Positions 9,004 through 17,024 of a stretch of 46,479 bases of DNA are shown here, piece by piece (the first letter of the stretch is position 1; each line of letters opens with the position of its first letter). The position numbers were made by a program, and so were the translations under genes. The stretch covers positions 1 through 46,479 of the forward strand of contig NZ_AQYB01000024.1 of assembly GCF_000377005.1 (NCBI RefSeq), in the 5' to 3' direction. The stretch is from Streptococcus minor DSM 17118 (GTDB lineage: Bacteria > Bacillota > Bacilli > Lactobacillales > Streptococcaceae). Under the pieces are notes generated by a model. It was not told the DNA's origin, did not search any database, and saw only the letters and a list, made by a program, of their open reading frames with translations.

Positions 9004-9525
9004 ATGGATAGACGTATTCAAAAATCACGCCGGGCTATCTACCGAGCCTTTATCAGCCTACTGAACCAAAAGAGCTACGAAAAAATGACTGTTCAGGAAA
9101 TCATTGATGAGGCCAATGTTGGTCGTTCCACCTTTTATGCTCACTTTGAGACCAAGGAAACCCTGCTGGAGGAACTTTGTCAGGAGCTATTTGAGCATAC
9201 CTTTGTCGGACATCAGGAGGAAATGTCGTATTTTGAGCTCATTGCTCACCTTTTCCTGCATTTTAAGCGCAACCAAGACAAGATTGCGACCTTGCTTTTG
9301 TCAAAAAACACCTATTTCACCAAGCGTCTCAAAGACCAGCTGGAAGTCTATCTATTTCCTTTGGTGCAAGAGAAAGCTCTGCTCAAGAAAGACCATTTAC
9401 CCAAGGAGTTTTTGGAAAACTTTGTAACCTCTACCTTTATCGAAACGGTCACTTGGTGGCTAGAATACGGCAAAAAACTGGATGAGATGACCATCGCTCA
9501 GTATTATCTAGATTTGTTGGGGTAA
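9004..9525 (+). CDS. TetR/AcrR-family regulator (SczA-like candidate)
   Basis: A 173-residue protein. Residues 1-55 form a TetR DNA-binding domain, with recognition helix VGRSTFYAHFETKETLL after MTVQEIIDEA. The rest is a helical ligand-binding domain with several His, Asp and Glu residues (HTFVGHQEEMSYFELIAHLFLHF) that could bind metal. GGAAAGAG precedes the ATG. It is divergent from the CDF exporter. In pneumococcus the TetR protein SczA activates czcD in response to zinc, and the layout here is the same, so zinc-responsive control is a reasonable inference. The TetR family call is firm. The SczA assignment is tentative. Confidence 0.88.
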   Translation: MDRRIQKSRRAIYRAFISLLNQKSYEKMTVQEIIDEANVGRSTFYAHFETKETLLEELCQELFEHTFVGHQEEMSYFELIAHLFLHFKRNQDKIATLLLSKNTYFTKRLKDQLEVYLFPLVQEKALLKKDHLPKEFLENFVTSTFIETVTWWLEYGKKLDEMTIAQYYLDLLG

Positions 9526-9592
9526 ATCTAAAGCGGTAACCTTCTTGCTTGTGTTTACCTATCTGTTTCCTGCTGATTTTTTTCTGGAAAAA

Positions 9593-9601
9593 TGCTAAAA
9601 T
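9593..9601 (+). promoter_or_regulatory. Extended -10 promoter of the phasin-UbiB operon
   Basis: TGCTAAAAT at 9593-9601 is an extended -10 about 30 bp before the ATG. No clear -35 is present. Confidence 0.45.
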
Positions 9602-9630
9602 ATGGGTAGAAATAAAAGGAGGTGCTCATC

Positions 9631-9924
9631 ATGGATGAACTAAAAAAAGTGTTGTTGGCAGGAATCGGCTTGACAGCCATGACCTACGATAAGGTGGAAC
9701 AATTTGTCAAAGAAATGATTGACAAGGGGCGACTGACCATTGATGAAGGGAAAGAATTACAGTCTGAGCTCAAGCGCAAAAGTCAGGCTGAAGCAGAAGG
9801 CTTCTTGGAACAAATCAAGGAGAAATCTCAAAGTCTCCAATACGCTACTAAGGATGATTTGAAACGTTTGGAAGAAAAATTGGATGCTCTCTTGGAGCAA
9901 CTCAGCCAGTCCAAAACAGACTAA
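9631..9924 (+). CDS. Phasin-like small helical protein
   Basis: The start is ATG 9631, with AAAGGAGG 8 nt upstream; an in-frame GTG nine bases earlier overlaps that Shine-Dalgarno and is rejected. The 97-residue product has a short hydrophobic head (LLAGIGLTAMTYDKV) and a long amphipathic, coiled-coil-like remainder rich in Lys, Glu and Gln, ending in leucine-spaced heptads. This resembles the small phasin-family proteins often encoded next to UbiB kinases in Firmicutes. The next gene, a UbiB kinase, starts 18 bp later, so the two are co-transcribed. No polyhydroxyalkanoate genes are nearby, so storage-granule binding is unlikely; a partner role for the kinase is inference. Confidence 0.8.
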   Translation: MDELKKVLLAGIGLTAMTYDKVEQFVKEMIDKGRLTIDEGKELQSELKRKSQAEAEGFLEQIKEKSQSLQYATKDDLKRLEEKLDALLEQLSQSKTD

Positions 9925-9942
9925 GAAAAATAGGAAGGTTCC

Positions 9943-11526
9943 ATGTCACATAAGCGTTTAGGGGAAATCCTAACTGTCTTTAGCAGAGTGGGATTGACCC
10001 ATCTAAAAGAAAAAAATACCCCATGGGAAGAGCGAGTCACACCTGTTAAGCTCCGATTGGCCTTTGAGTTGCTGGGGCCTAGCTTTGTCAAAATTGGCCA
10101 GATTTTATCAACTCGGAGTGATTTATTACCAGAGGTCTACATTCGGGAATTGGAAAAATTACAGGATGATGTGCCACCTATGCCCACGGAAGTGGCTTTA
10201 GCAGCCATTGAGAATGAGCTCGGTCAGCCTTTTTCTGCAGTTTTTTCCAAACTGGATGAAATCCCGTTAGCTTCTGCTTCCGTTGCTCAGACACACCGAG
10301 CTAGGCTCTTGGATGGTCAAGAAGTGATTGTCAAAATCCAAAGACCAAACCTAGCGGCACAAACGCGGGAAGATTTGGAACTCCTAGTCAAATTGGCTCG
10401 GCGAGTCCCTGATTCTTGGATGCCCATGGTGGACCTGCCCAAGGTCCTATCTCAGTTGCAGGCATCCATTGAAGCGGAAATCGACTTTCGTAACGAAGCC
10501 CAGCATATCCTCGACTTCACTAAAGAAAATGCTGACATTGCCTGCATTAGTGCTCCAATAGTTTTTGAGGAATATACTACTAGTCGGATGTTGGTCGAGT
10601 CTTATATACCGGGCATTCGGATCAATAACCACAAAGAGCTGGTAGCTGCTGGCTATGATCTAGAAGATATCGGTCAAAAGCTCATGCTCAGCTTTATCAA
10701 GCAAGTCTTCAAGGATGGATATTTCCATGGCGACCCACACCCGGGTAATTTGATTGTCCACGAAGGTAAAATTTTCTTTATTGACTTTGGTATTATGGGA
10801 CGCTTAGAGGAGGGGGTTCGGACCAACCTCAATGAAATTCTCTATAGCTTTACCTCACAGGATGTGGACGGGATGGCACGAGCCATCCTTTCGATGACAA
10901 GAACCGAAGAACAGGTCAACATGACGCAATTAGGACGAGATGTGGAGCGTATGATGACCAAGTATGGCAATATCAACTTAGGACTGCTCTCTTTGTCCGA
11001 TCTCATGGATGACCAACTGCAAATTTTTCAAAAGCATGGTCTACAGGCAGATCCTGCGATTACCATTTTAGGCAAAGCTATGTTGCAGATTGAGGGTGTC
11101 TTTCGCGAGTTGGCACCAAATGTGGACCTGATGACTCTCGCAAAAAAATATTTCATGGAAAATATGAAAACCGATATCCTGAGTCAGGTTCTCAACCGTG
11201 ACACTCTCCTGATTGAGCTGCTCTATCTTCTACGCAATGGCAAGAGCATCCCGCGGCGACTCAATCAGCTCATGGAGCAAGTCTTGAACGGTCGAATACT
11301 CATCAATCATGACCTCATTGACTATCCTAGCCGTTCACGTCAACTACAAGGGTTGGGGAATCGTATAGTTCTTAGCATTCTCTTTCTAGCCCTGGTATTA
11401 GGTGGAAGCTTACTGAGTTTTCAGGAAGGTCAGAAAAGTCTAGCTAACATTTTTTTCCTAGTGGCTGGAATCATCTTTTTCTGGCTCATGGTCCTTATCC
11501 TGAGATGGGAAAGAAAAGGAAAATAA
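9943..11526 (+). CDS. UbiB/AarF/ADCK-family atypical kinase, membrane anchored
   Basis: A 527-residue protein with the full UbiB signature: KxGQ motif (Lys50, Gln53 in VKIGQILSTRSD), a conserved ASASVAQTH loop, phosphate-binding Lys131 in VIVKIQRP, HGDPHPGN with Asp264, and metal-binding Asp281 in FIDFG. Two membrane helices close the C-terminus (about 475-495 and 500-520), as in UbiB and ADCK proteins. In respiring bacteria the family supports ubiquinone synthesis or lipid handling. Fermentative streptococci lack ubiquinone, so the substrate is probably a lipid or another isoprenoid; this is inferred. GGAAGG precedes the start. It is co-transcribed with the phasin-like gene and ends in a strong terminator. 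Confidence 0.92.
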   Translation: MSHKRLGEILTVFSRVGLTHLKEKNTPWEERVTPVKLRLAFELLGPSFVKIGQILSTRSDLLPEVYIRELEKLQDDVPPMPTEVALAAIENELGQPFSAVFSKLDEIPLASASVAQTHRARLLDGQEVIVKIQRPNLAAQTREDLELLVKLARRVPDSWMPMVDLPKVLSQLQASIEAEIDFRNEAQHILDFTKENADIACISAPIVFEEYTTSRMLVESYIPGIRINNHKELVAAGYDLEDIGQKLMLSFIKQVFKDGYFHGDPHPGNLIVHEGKIFFIDFGIMGRLEEGVRTNLNEILYSFTSQDVDGMARAILSMTRTEEQVNMTQLGRDVERMMTKYGNINLGLLSLSDLMDDQLQIFQKHGLQADPAITILGKAMLQIEGVFRELAPNVDLMTLAKKYFMENMKTDILSQVLNRDTLLIELLYLLRNGKSIPRRLNQLMEQVLNGRILINHDLIDYPSRSRQLQGLGNRIVLSILFLALVLGGSLLSFQEGQKSLANIFFLVAGIIFFWLMVLILRWERKGK

Positions 11527-11537
11527 ATATAACAGCA

Positions 11538-11566
11538 AACCAGACCCTAACAGGGTCTGGTTTTTT
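11538..11566 (+). terminator. Strong terminator after the UbiB gene
   Basis: A perfect 10-bp stem (AACCAGACCC/GGGTCTGGTT) with loop TAACA, running into six T residues. The T run overlaps the stop codon of the convergent HTH gene. Confidence 0.92.
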
Positions 11567-12149
11567 AAAACAAAAATCGAATGAGGATGCTTGCCAGCAC
11601 ACCAAGTAGCACTGAAATCACTGTAAACAGCAAAACGATTAAGGCTTTTTGATAGGGATATTTTCCACGTTCTTCAGCTATTTGGATGGCATCCAAGGTT
11701 TCGCCATTGGTAATGGCTAAGATTTGGCGATAGGTCTGTATATCATGAATCTTTTTGAATTTTTCGATTTTCAGACCAAAATACATCGTTACGAGCCACT
11801 CTAAAAGAAAAATTAAGGCTCCCCACCAACCTAGATAATGAAAGAGCGGATAACCAGAAATAGCTGTCAGGAAAACTCCCAGAAGCATCCATTTGGCATC
11901 TGTATAGAATTGTTTCAAGTCCTTTTGTTGCACAATTGTTTTCATTGTATCTAAGTCTCCTTCTACTAGAGTATCAAGAGTCACTTGAAAAATATGGCTG
12001 AGCAAGAGTAAACTATGAATATCAGGATAAGTTTTATCGTTTTCCCAATTTGAAATACTCTGTCTGGTCACATAGATTTTTTCTGCAAGTTCCTCTTGTG
12101 ATAAGTTCATTTTCTTTCGATAATGAACCAATTGTTTTCCAAGTTCCAT
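11565..12149 (-). CDS. HTH (XRE/Cro-type) regulator fused to membrane helices
   Basis: A 194-residue protein. Residues 1-60 are a Cro/CI-type HTH (LSQEELAEKIYVTRQSISNWENDKTYP). Then come two helices around residues 85-125 (WMLLGVFLTAISGYPLF, GALIFLLEWLVTMYFGL) and one at the end (ALIVLLFTVISVLLGVLAS). DNA-binding proteins tethered this way are common in Firmicutes and are thought to respond to envelope or membrane signals; the signal here is unknown. The start has GAAAGGAGG with good spacing. It is transcribed towards the UbiB gene and away from the LTA-synthase-like gene, whose promoter region it may control. Confidence 0.85.
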   Translation of the reverse strand: MELGKQLVHYRKKMNLSQEELAEKIYVTRQSISNWENDKTYPDIHSLLLLSHIFQVTLDTLVEGDLDTMKTIVQQKDLKQFYTDAKWMLLGVFLTAISGYPLFHYLGWWGALIFLLEWLVTMYFGLKIEKFKKIHDIQTYRQILAITNGETLDAIQIAEERGKYPYQKALIVLLFTVISVLLGVLASILIRFLF

Positions 12150-12449
12150 TGCGACCTCCTTTCAACAGTAGGATACGATAAGACCATTTTTTTATCTATC
12201 AAAAGTCTTTTACATCTGGCAATATGATCGGATTAAAGGCATGTAAAAGTTCTTTTCCACAGATTAGTTTACAAAAAATGGACAAAACTGTAAAGGAATA
12301 CTAGATCATAAAAAGAGAAGCCTCAACTGCCTTTATCTGTTCTGTGTATACGAACCCTACCCTTAGATTTCATTTTCTGAACTTTATTTTCGGGTCAAAT
12401 CGTGATATAGTATAGAAGATTGAAAAACGAAACTTACAAAGGACGAGAT
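12150..12449. promoter_or_regulatory. Divergent intergenic region with a 9-bp inverted repeat
   Basis: This 300-bp gap holds no gene. CTTTTACAT (12207-12215) and ATGTAAAAG (12241-12249) form a perfect inverted repeat 25 bp apart, upstream of the HTH gene and a possible autoregulatory operator. TATAGT near 12413 could be the -10 of the downstream gene. Both assignments are tentative. Confidence 0.4.
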
Positions 12450-15212
12450 ATGAAAAAGAGTCGGACAAAGACTAGCATGAGTTTTCACACGCGCGCACGA
12501 GCATTCAAAAATGCTATTCACCATTCAAAAGCCTATCAATGGCTCAGTCGCCAAATCTGGTGGAGATGGCTAAACTCCCAAAAAAGGACCGTCTTTGCCA
12601 TCCTGGCTATTTTGGCTTTTGCTGGCTATGCCTTTCTCATCCGAAATGAACTAACTGTCGGCGAAAATAACGGTAATATCAAGTTTGTCGCCATCAAATC
12701 TAAGGATCCTCAATCAAATGGTTACAAGGAAAACATCCGCACCAACCTCACCATCAACGGCAATATCCCTGATACAAACACTTTCATACGGAATGAATGG
12801 GGGGAATACGGCGGAGGAATTCCCATTCCAATCTACGTCGCTGATGCGGAAAAAACTGAAAATCAGACCTTAGAAATCCAGCACAATGGTCCCATTAAAA
12901 GCCTACATTTTGAATACAGTAGCTATGATATCGGTGGATTTCTCCAAGTGTATCTAGACGATGTCCTCTATACACAAATCAATACTTACAACAGTAAAGA
13001 GCTGGTGTATAAACCAATCACTCTAACCTTCGAACAACATTATGCCATCACCAAAGCCAACAGTATATGGTGGGTTCAACTAGCTCTGTTTGCTCTCTTA
13101 TTGTTGAGTTTCTTGACGAAAAAAGGGCGCACAAAAGAGAACAACAAGGACAGTTTCTTTTTCCACATCCTCTGGGGAACTGCATTCTATTTTCTGGCGA
13201 TAGGTAGCTTAAAATCAGCCTTTCAGTACGGAGATACAAAAGAATTTTACCTATTTAATACCTTTGTCTCTCCTTCTATTCTCTCTGCTCTATTGATTTG
13301 CTTCATTGTTCTCTCTATCCTCGTTAAAATCCAACTGCCTAAACTCAGGGCTTTCCGCTTAGGTTGGCTGGCGCAAGGCTACTATTTTTTCCTCACTGCA
13401 CTCGCTCCTTTTGTCGGACTTTATTTGATAGAGACGGCCTATTCCATTTTCAGCATTGAGCACCTGAGCATGGGAGACTACCAGGCTAATATTTTGATTT
13501 TGGTCATCATTTGGCTAACCTTGGCCCTCCTCACAACCTCTATCCGTGCAGCTAGTTTTATCTTGGTAGCTCTGAGTATGGTGGTGGGAATGGTAACCAA
13601 AATCCTTCTCATCGCCCGAAATATGCCCCTCCTTTCCTATCACTTCTTACAAATCAGAGATGGGTTGAGCGTTGCTGGAGATACTGATTTCCACTTTACC
13701 AGTAGCATGTTTGGTTTGATTTTGGTTTGCTGGCTTTACCTGATTAGCATAGCTTTTCTACCAGCATTTAGCCAACTCTTTAACTTTTCAGTCATCGCCC
13801 AACGTCTTTCTCTCTGGAAAACCTATACAGGTAAGTATTCTTCCTTCCAGAGAAAACTGATACATAAGGTCGTTCTCATTAGTATGGGATTCATCAGCCT
13901 TTTCTTCCTAGCTAAACCAGCGATTTATGCCGTTGCCAATAGTGTCGAACTCTCTCTCTATTTCTGGACTATGCAGAGTACTTATTATGACCATGGTCTT
14001 CCAGTTGCCTTGACACGTTACCATATCGCATCACAAATAAAAAAACCGAAAGGTTATTCCAAGCAAGTAGCCAAAGAGGTTTTAGCAAGCTACCCTCGCA
14101 CAACTGAACAGACTACTAAACAACCCAATATCATCTTGATTCAAAATGAATCGCTAACCGACTACTCGCAATTAACCAATCTACAATTTTCATCTGATCC
14201 CTTGCAATTCATGCACTCTCTGGATAAAAATGCTATCAAGGGAAATCTGTTGGTTTCTGTCTTTGCAGGCAGTACCGCCAATACCGAATACGAAGTTCTA
14301 ACTAGCAACAGCTTGGCTATTTTGCCACCCAATTCTTTCCCTTTCCAACAGCTGGTCTCTTCGCCTAGAAATAGTGTCGTCAACTATCTCAACCATCAGG
14401 GCTACTCTTCCTATGCCTTTCATCCCTATGGAAAGGACAACTACCGCCGCAGTCAAGTCTTTGGATACTTTGGTTTTGACCAATCCTACTTTGAAAACTC
14501 AAGTCCAGCTTTTCAAGATTTAGTACCCAATCCTGAGAGGCTGCGTGGCTATATCAGTGACCAAGCTCTTTACCAAGGTAGTTTGAAATTAATAGAAGAA
14601 AATGAAGACCCTGTCTTTAACTTTGTCGTGACCATGCAGGGACATGGAGGATATAGCAATAGCGAAGCTGAGTTTCCGCGGACCATCTCAATCACAAATG
14701 CGGAAAATGATGCATCTGCCACAGATTTCCTATCCAGCGTTGATGCTTCAGACGAGGCTTTTGAGAACCTGGTAACCTCACTGTCTACTCATGATGAGCC
14801 TACCATCGTCATCATGTACGGAGATCACCAACCAATCTTGACGGATGGGTATTTCAAACCCTATCTAGATGCTAGTGACCCAGGCTCTCGCTTCCAAACT
14901 CCTTTTATTATGTGGGCAAACTTTGACTTGCCACAAACAGAAGAAACAACCATTAGTCCGAACTACTTGGTTCCTTATCTCATGCAGATCCTCTCTAAAA
15001 CAGAGCATGCACTGCCACAATCTTCCTACTATCAATTCTTATCCAATATCCAGGCGGAAATCCCTGTTATGACAACCTGGGGCTACTACGATGCCAATTA
15101 CAACTACTCTGAAAAAGCTCCTATTTCTGAGCTCTATCAGCAATATCAGTATCTAGAATACAACAATGTTGTTGAAAAGGATTCCATTGACTGGAAAGAA
15201 TACTATCAATAG
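12450..15212 (+). CDS. LTA-synthase-type phosphoglycerol transferase (sulfatase fold)
   Basis: The start is ATG 12450, with AAAGGA 6 nt upstream; an in-frame TTG 30 bases earlier lacks a ribosome site. The 920-residue protein has one helix near residue 45, an outer segment (about 60-200), a helix cluster (about 205-500) and an extracellular sulfatase-type domain (about 555-830). Metal and active-site positions typical of LtaS are visible: Glu567 in LIQNESL, nucleophile Thr609 in GSTANTE, His732 in MQGHGGY, and Asp792-His793 in YGDHQPI. LtaS enzymes transfer glycerol-phosphate from phosphatidylglycerol to a growing chain outside the cell. It is longer than the usual LtaS (about 650 residues) because of the N-terminal outer domain and extra helices, so the exact polymer is uncertain. 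It is monocistronic. Confidence 0.85.
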   Translation: MKKSRTKTSMSFHTRARAFKNAIHHSKAYQWLSRQIWWRWLNSQKRTVFAILAILAFAGYAFLIRNELTVGENNGNIKFVAIKSKDPQSNGYKENIRTNLTINGNIPDTNTFIRNEWGEYGGGIPIPIYVADAEKTENQTLEIQHNGPIKSLHFEYSSYDIGGFLQVYLDDVLYTQINTYNSKELVYKPITLTFEQHYAITKANSIWWVQLALFALLLLSFLTKKGRTKENNKDSFFFHILWGTAFYFLAIGSLKSAFQYGDTKEFYLFNTFVSPSILSALLICFIVLSILVKIQLPKLRAFRLGWLAQGYYFFLTALAPFVGLYLIETAYSIFSIEHLSMGDYQANILILVIIWLTLALLTTSIRAASFILVALSMVVGMVTKILLIARNMPLLSYHFLQIRDGLSVAGDTDFHFTSSMFGLILVCWLYLISIAFLPAFSQLFNFSVIAQRLSLWKTYTGKYSSFQRKLIHKVVLISMGFISLFFLAKPAIYAVANSVELSLYFWTMQSTYYDHGLPVALTRYHIASQIKKPKGYSKQVAKEVLASYPRTTEQTTKQPNIILIQNESLTDYSQLTNLQFSSDPLQFMHSLDKNAIKGNLLVSVFAGSTANTEYEVLTSNSLAILPPNSFPFQQLVSSPRNSVVNYLNHQGYSSYAFHPYGKDNYRRSQVFGYFGFDQSYFENSSPAFQDLVPNPERLRGYISDQALYQGSLKLIEENEDPVFNFVVTMQGHGGYSNSEAEFPRTISITNAENDASATDFLSSVDASDEAFENLVTSLSTHDEPTIVIMYGDHQPILTDGYFKPYLDASDPGSRFQTPFIMWANFDLPQTEETTISPNYLVPYLMQILSKTEHALPQSSYYQFLSNIQAEIPVMTTWGYYDANYNYSEKAPISELYQQYQYLEYNNVVEKDSIDWKEYYQ

Positions 15213-15247
15213 GCATATGGCTGAGACAAAAATTTCATTTCATATAC

Positions 15248-15286
15248 AAAAAATGAACAAAGCAGGATATTGCTTGTTCATTTTTT
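15248..15286. terminator. Bidirectional terminator between the LtaS-like and HAD genes
   Basis: AAAAAATGAACAA and TTGTTCATTTTTT arms plus an inner GCA/TGC, with one bulged A and loop GGATAT. A and T runs on both sides let it serve the two convergent genes. Confidence 0.85.
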
Positions 15287-15346
15287 ATTTTCATTGATAA
15301 GAAATAATTTTAAAAATCAAATGCTATTTGTCCCAAGTGCATATGT

Positions 15347-16162
15347 TTATTGGAGTACGAACTCTTCCAGATAAAGCGAGACACCTTGATGACTGCTGGT
15401 TTCCGTGACTGCATCTGCTACTTCTTGGACAGCTTTAGGAGCATTTCCCATAGCTACTCCAACTCCGGCAATCTCCAACATGGACACATCATTAAAATGA
15501 TCTCCAAATGCCAAGGTTTGCTCTATGGACAAACTATAGAGTCCGGCCAGCAGCTCCAAGGCATGCCCCTTGGAAACAGAACGGTTGGTGATTTCTAGAT
15601 AGTTTGCTTTGGACAGGTAACAGGCTATGTCAGGCAAATCTTGCTCTTCTAAATAAGTCAAAAGACGGCTAATATCCAGTTCCTCACCGATCATTAAAAA
15701 CTTGTGAACAACCGGTCTTTGAGCCAAAAATTCCTCAAAATCCGTCAGCAAAGGTGTTTCACCAGTAATGCTAGCTTCCAACTCTATCCAAGGACTATCT
15801 TGTGCCACATGCCAGTTTGTACCAGCATACAGGCCTATGGAAACATCAGGACAATATCGCCGAATCATCTGGATCAAGGTCTCCACATCAGCTGCTTCAA
15901 TAGGAATTTCTTGTAGAACTTGAAACTCCTCATCTTCAAAACGGCCTATTAAGGCCCCATTGTATGCAACTAGTGGTGCATCTAGTTCTAGAGCCTCTTG
16001 AATCGGCCTAATCCCTTGAGGAGAACGAGCTGAAGCCAAACAAAATGGAATATCTCTCTGAGTTAATAAGTTTAGATTTTTCTTTAGACGTCCATCGAGC
16101 TGATGGTGTTGATCCAAGATAGTGCCATCAATATCACTGAGAATCAAACGAATACGCTCCAT
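15347..16162 (-). CDS. Cof-type HAD phosphatase
   Basis: The start is ATG 16162 with AGGAGG 5 nt upstream; the TTG codon before it is rejected. The product has 271 residues. HAD motif I is LSDIDGT (Asp10, Asp12), and motif IV is FGDHFNDVSML near residue 219. The large cap between them (type C2B) marks the Cof subfamily, which dephosphorylates small sugar phosphates or cofactors. The substrate cannot be read from sequence. The ATG overlaps the TGA of the upstream HAD gene by one base (TGATG), so the two are translationally coupled and may be paralogues with different substrates. Confidence 0.9.
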   Translation of the reverse strand: MERIRLILSDIDGTILDQHHQLDGRLKKNLNLLTQRDIPFCLASARSPQGIRPIQEALELDAPLVAYNGALIGRFEDEEFQVLQEIPIEAADVETLIQMIRRYCPDVSIGLYAGTNWHVAQDSPWIELEASITGETPLLTDFEEFLAQRPVVHKFLMIGEELDISRLLTYLEEQDLPDIACYLSKANYLEITNRSVSKGHALELLAGLYSLSIEQTLAFGDHFNDVSMLEIAGVGVAMGNAPKAVQEVADAVTETSSHQGVSLYLEEFVLQ

Positions 16163-17004
16163 CAAAACCTCCTCTTTGTTCTTGACAAATAGGCCTCTAT
16201 ACTGGTCAAAACAGAGGCTTGACTATGGTGAGGGATATGAAATTTGGCTGCCGCCTTAGCAGCAGGGCTGGCATTGTCGACCGCATAAGAATGGTGAGCT
16301 AAATTGAGCATCTCAATATCGTTGTCATTATCCCCAAAGGCCATCACCTGACTAGAATCAATCCCCAAGGGAGCCATAATCTGTTGCAAGCCCCAGGCCT
16401 TATGAGTACCTATTGGCATCAAATCAATACTTCCGTAGCCACTAGTTACTGCAACGAGCTTACCTGCAAAAACCTGATTGAAAGCCGCCACCACACGAGA
16501 GACCTTTTCTTCTGTCACCCAGAGTCCCATCTTATAAAAAATATCTCGTTCAGGGAAGTCTGTGATGTCCGGCAGATAGGTCAGACGCGATAAGAAAGCA
16601 GCCATTTGGCTTGGTTCAATGGCCAAAAGGTCAGCAAAAGGCTGACCCGCCCCTTGAGCCATATAAATCTTTTCATCATGAGCCAACATGAAGCAATATT
16701 CTCTAACCCCATCTTGTAGATAGTCTATCACCTCTCGGATAAGAGAGTGGGATAGAGACTGGCGATAGAGTGTCTGACCGTTTTGGTAAATATGTCCGCC
16801 ATTTTCAGCCACAAAGGTCAGACGCTCCTCAAATCCTCGAAAAATCCGAAGTAGGCGATCCATTCCATTGCCACTAGCTACAACAAAGGGAATATCACGT
16901 TTTTCCAACTCCGTCAAAACAGTATCGAAACGACGGCGATCAAAACCTCCCTTTTCGTCCAAAAAAGTTCCATCCATATCCGTTGCAATCAGTTTAATGG
17001 TCAT
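16162..17004 (-). CDS. Cof-type HAD phosphatase
   Basis: I choose ATG 17004, which has AAAGGA 5 nt upstream. Earlier in-frame starts lie on or before that ribosome site, or inside the preceding gene. The product has 280 residues. Motif I is ATDMDGTFLD (Asp9, Asp11), motif II is ASGNG, and motif IV is FGDNDNDIEML. The C2B cap between motifs II and IV marks a Cof/YidA-like sugar-phosphate phosphatase. It is the middle gene of a minus-strand operon: the capA-like stop is 20 bp upstream, and the next HAD gene overlaps its stop codon by one base. Confidence 0.9.
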   Translation of the reverse strand: MTIKLIATDMDGTFLDEKGGFDRRRFDTVLTELEKRDIPFVVASGNGMDRLLRIFRGFEERLTFVAENGGHIYQNGQTLYRQSLSHSLIREVIDYLQDGVREYCFMLAHDEKIYMAQGAGQPFADLLAIEPSQMAAFLSRLTYLPDITDFPERDIFYKMGLWVTEEKVSRVVAAFNQVFAGKLVAVTSGYGSIDLMPIGTHKAWGLQQIMAPLGIDSSQVMAFGDNDNDIEMLNLAHHSYAVDNASPAAKAAAKFHIPHHSQASVLTSIEAYLSRTKRRF

Positions 17005-17024
17005 GGTCATCCTTTCTAGCTCTG

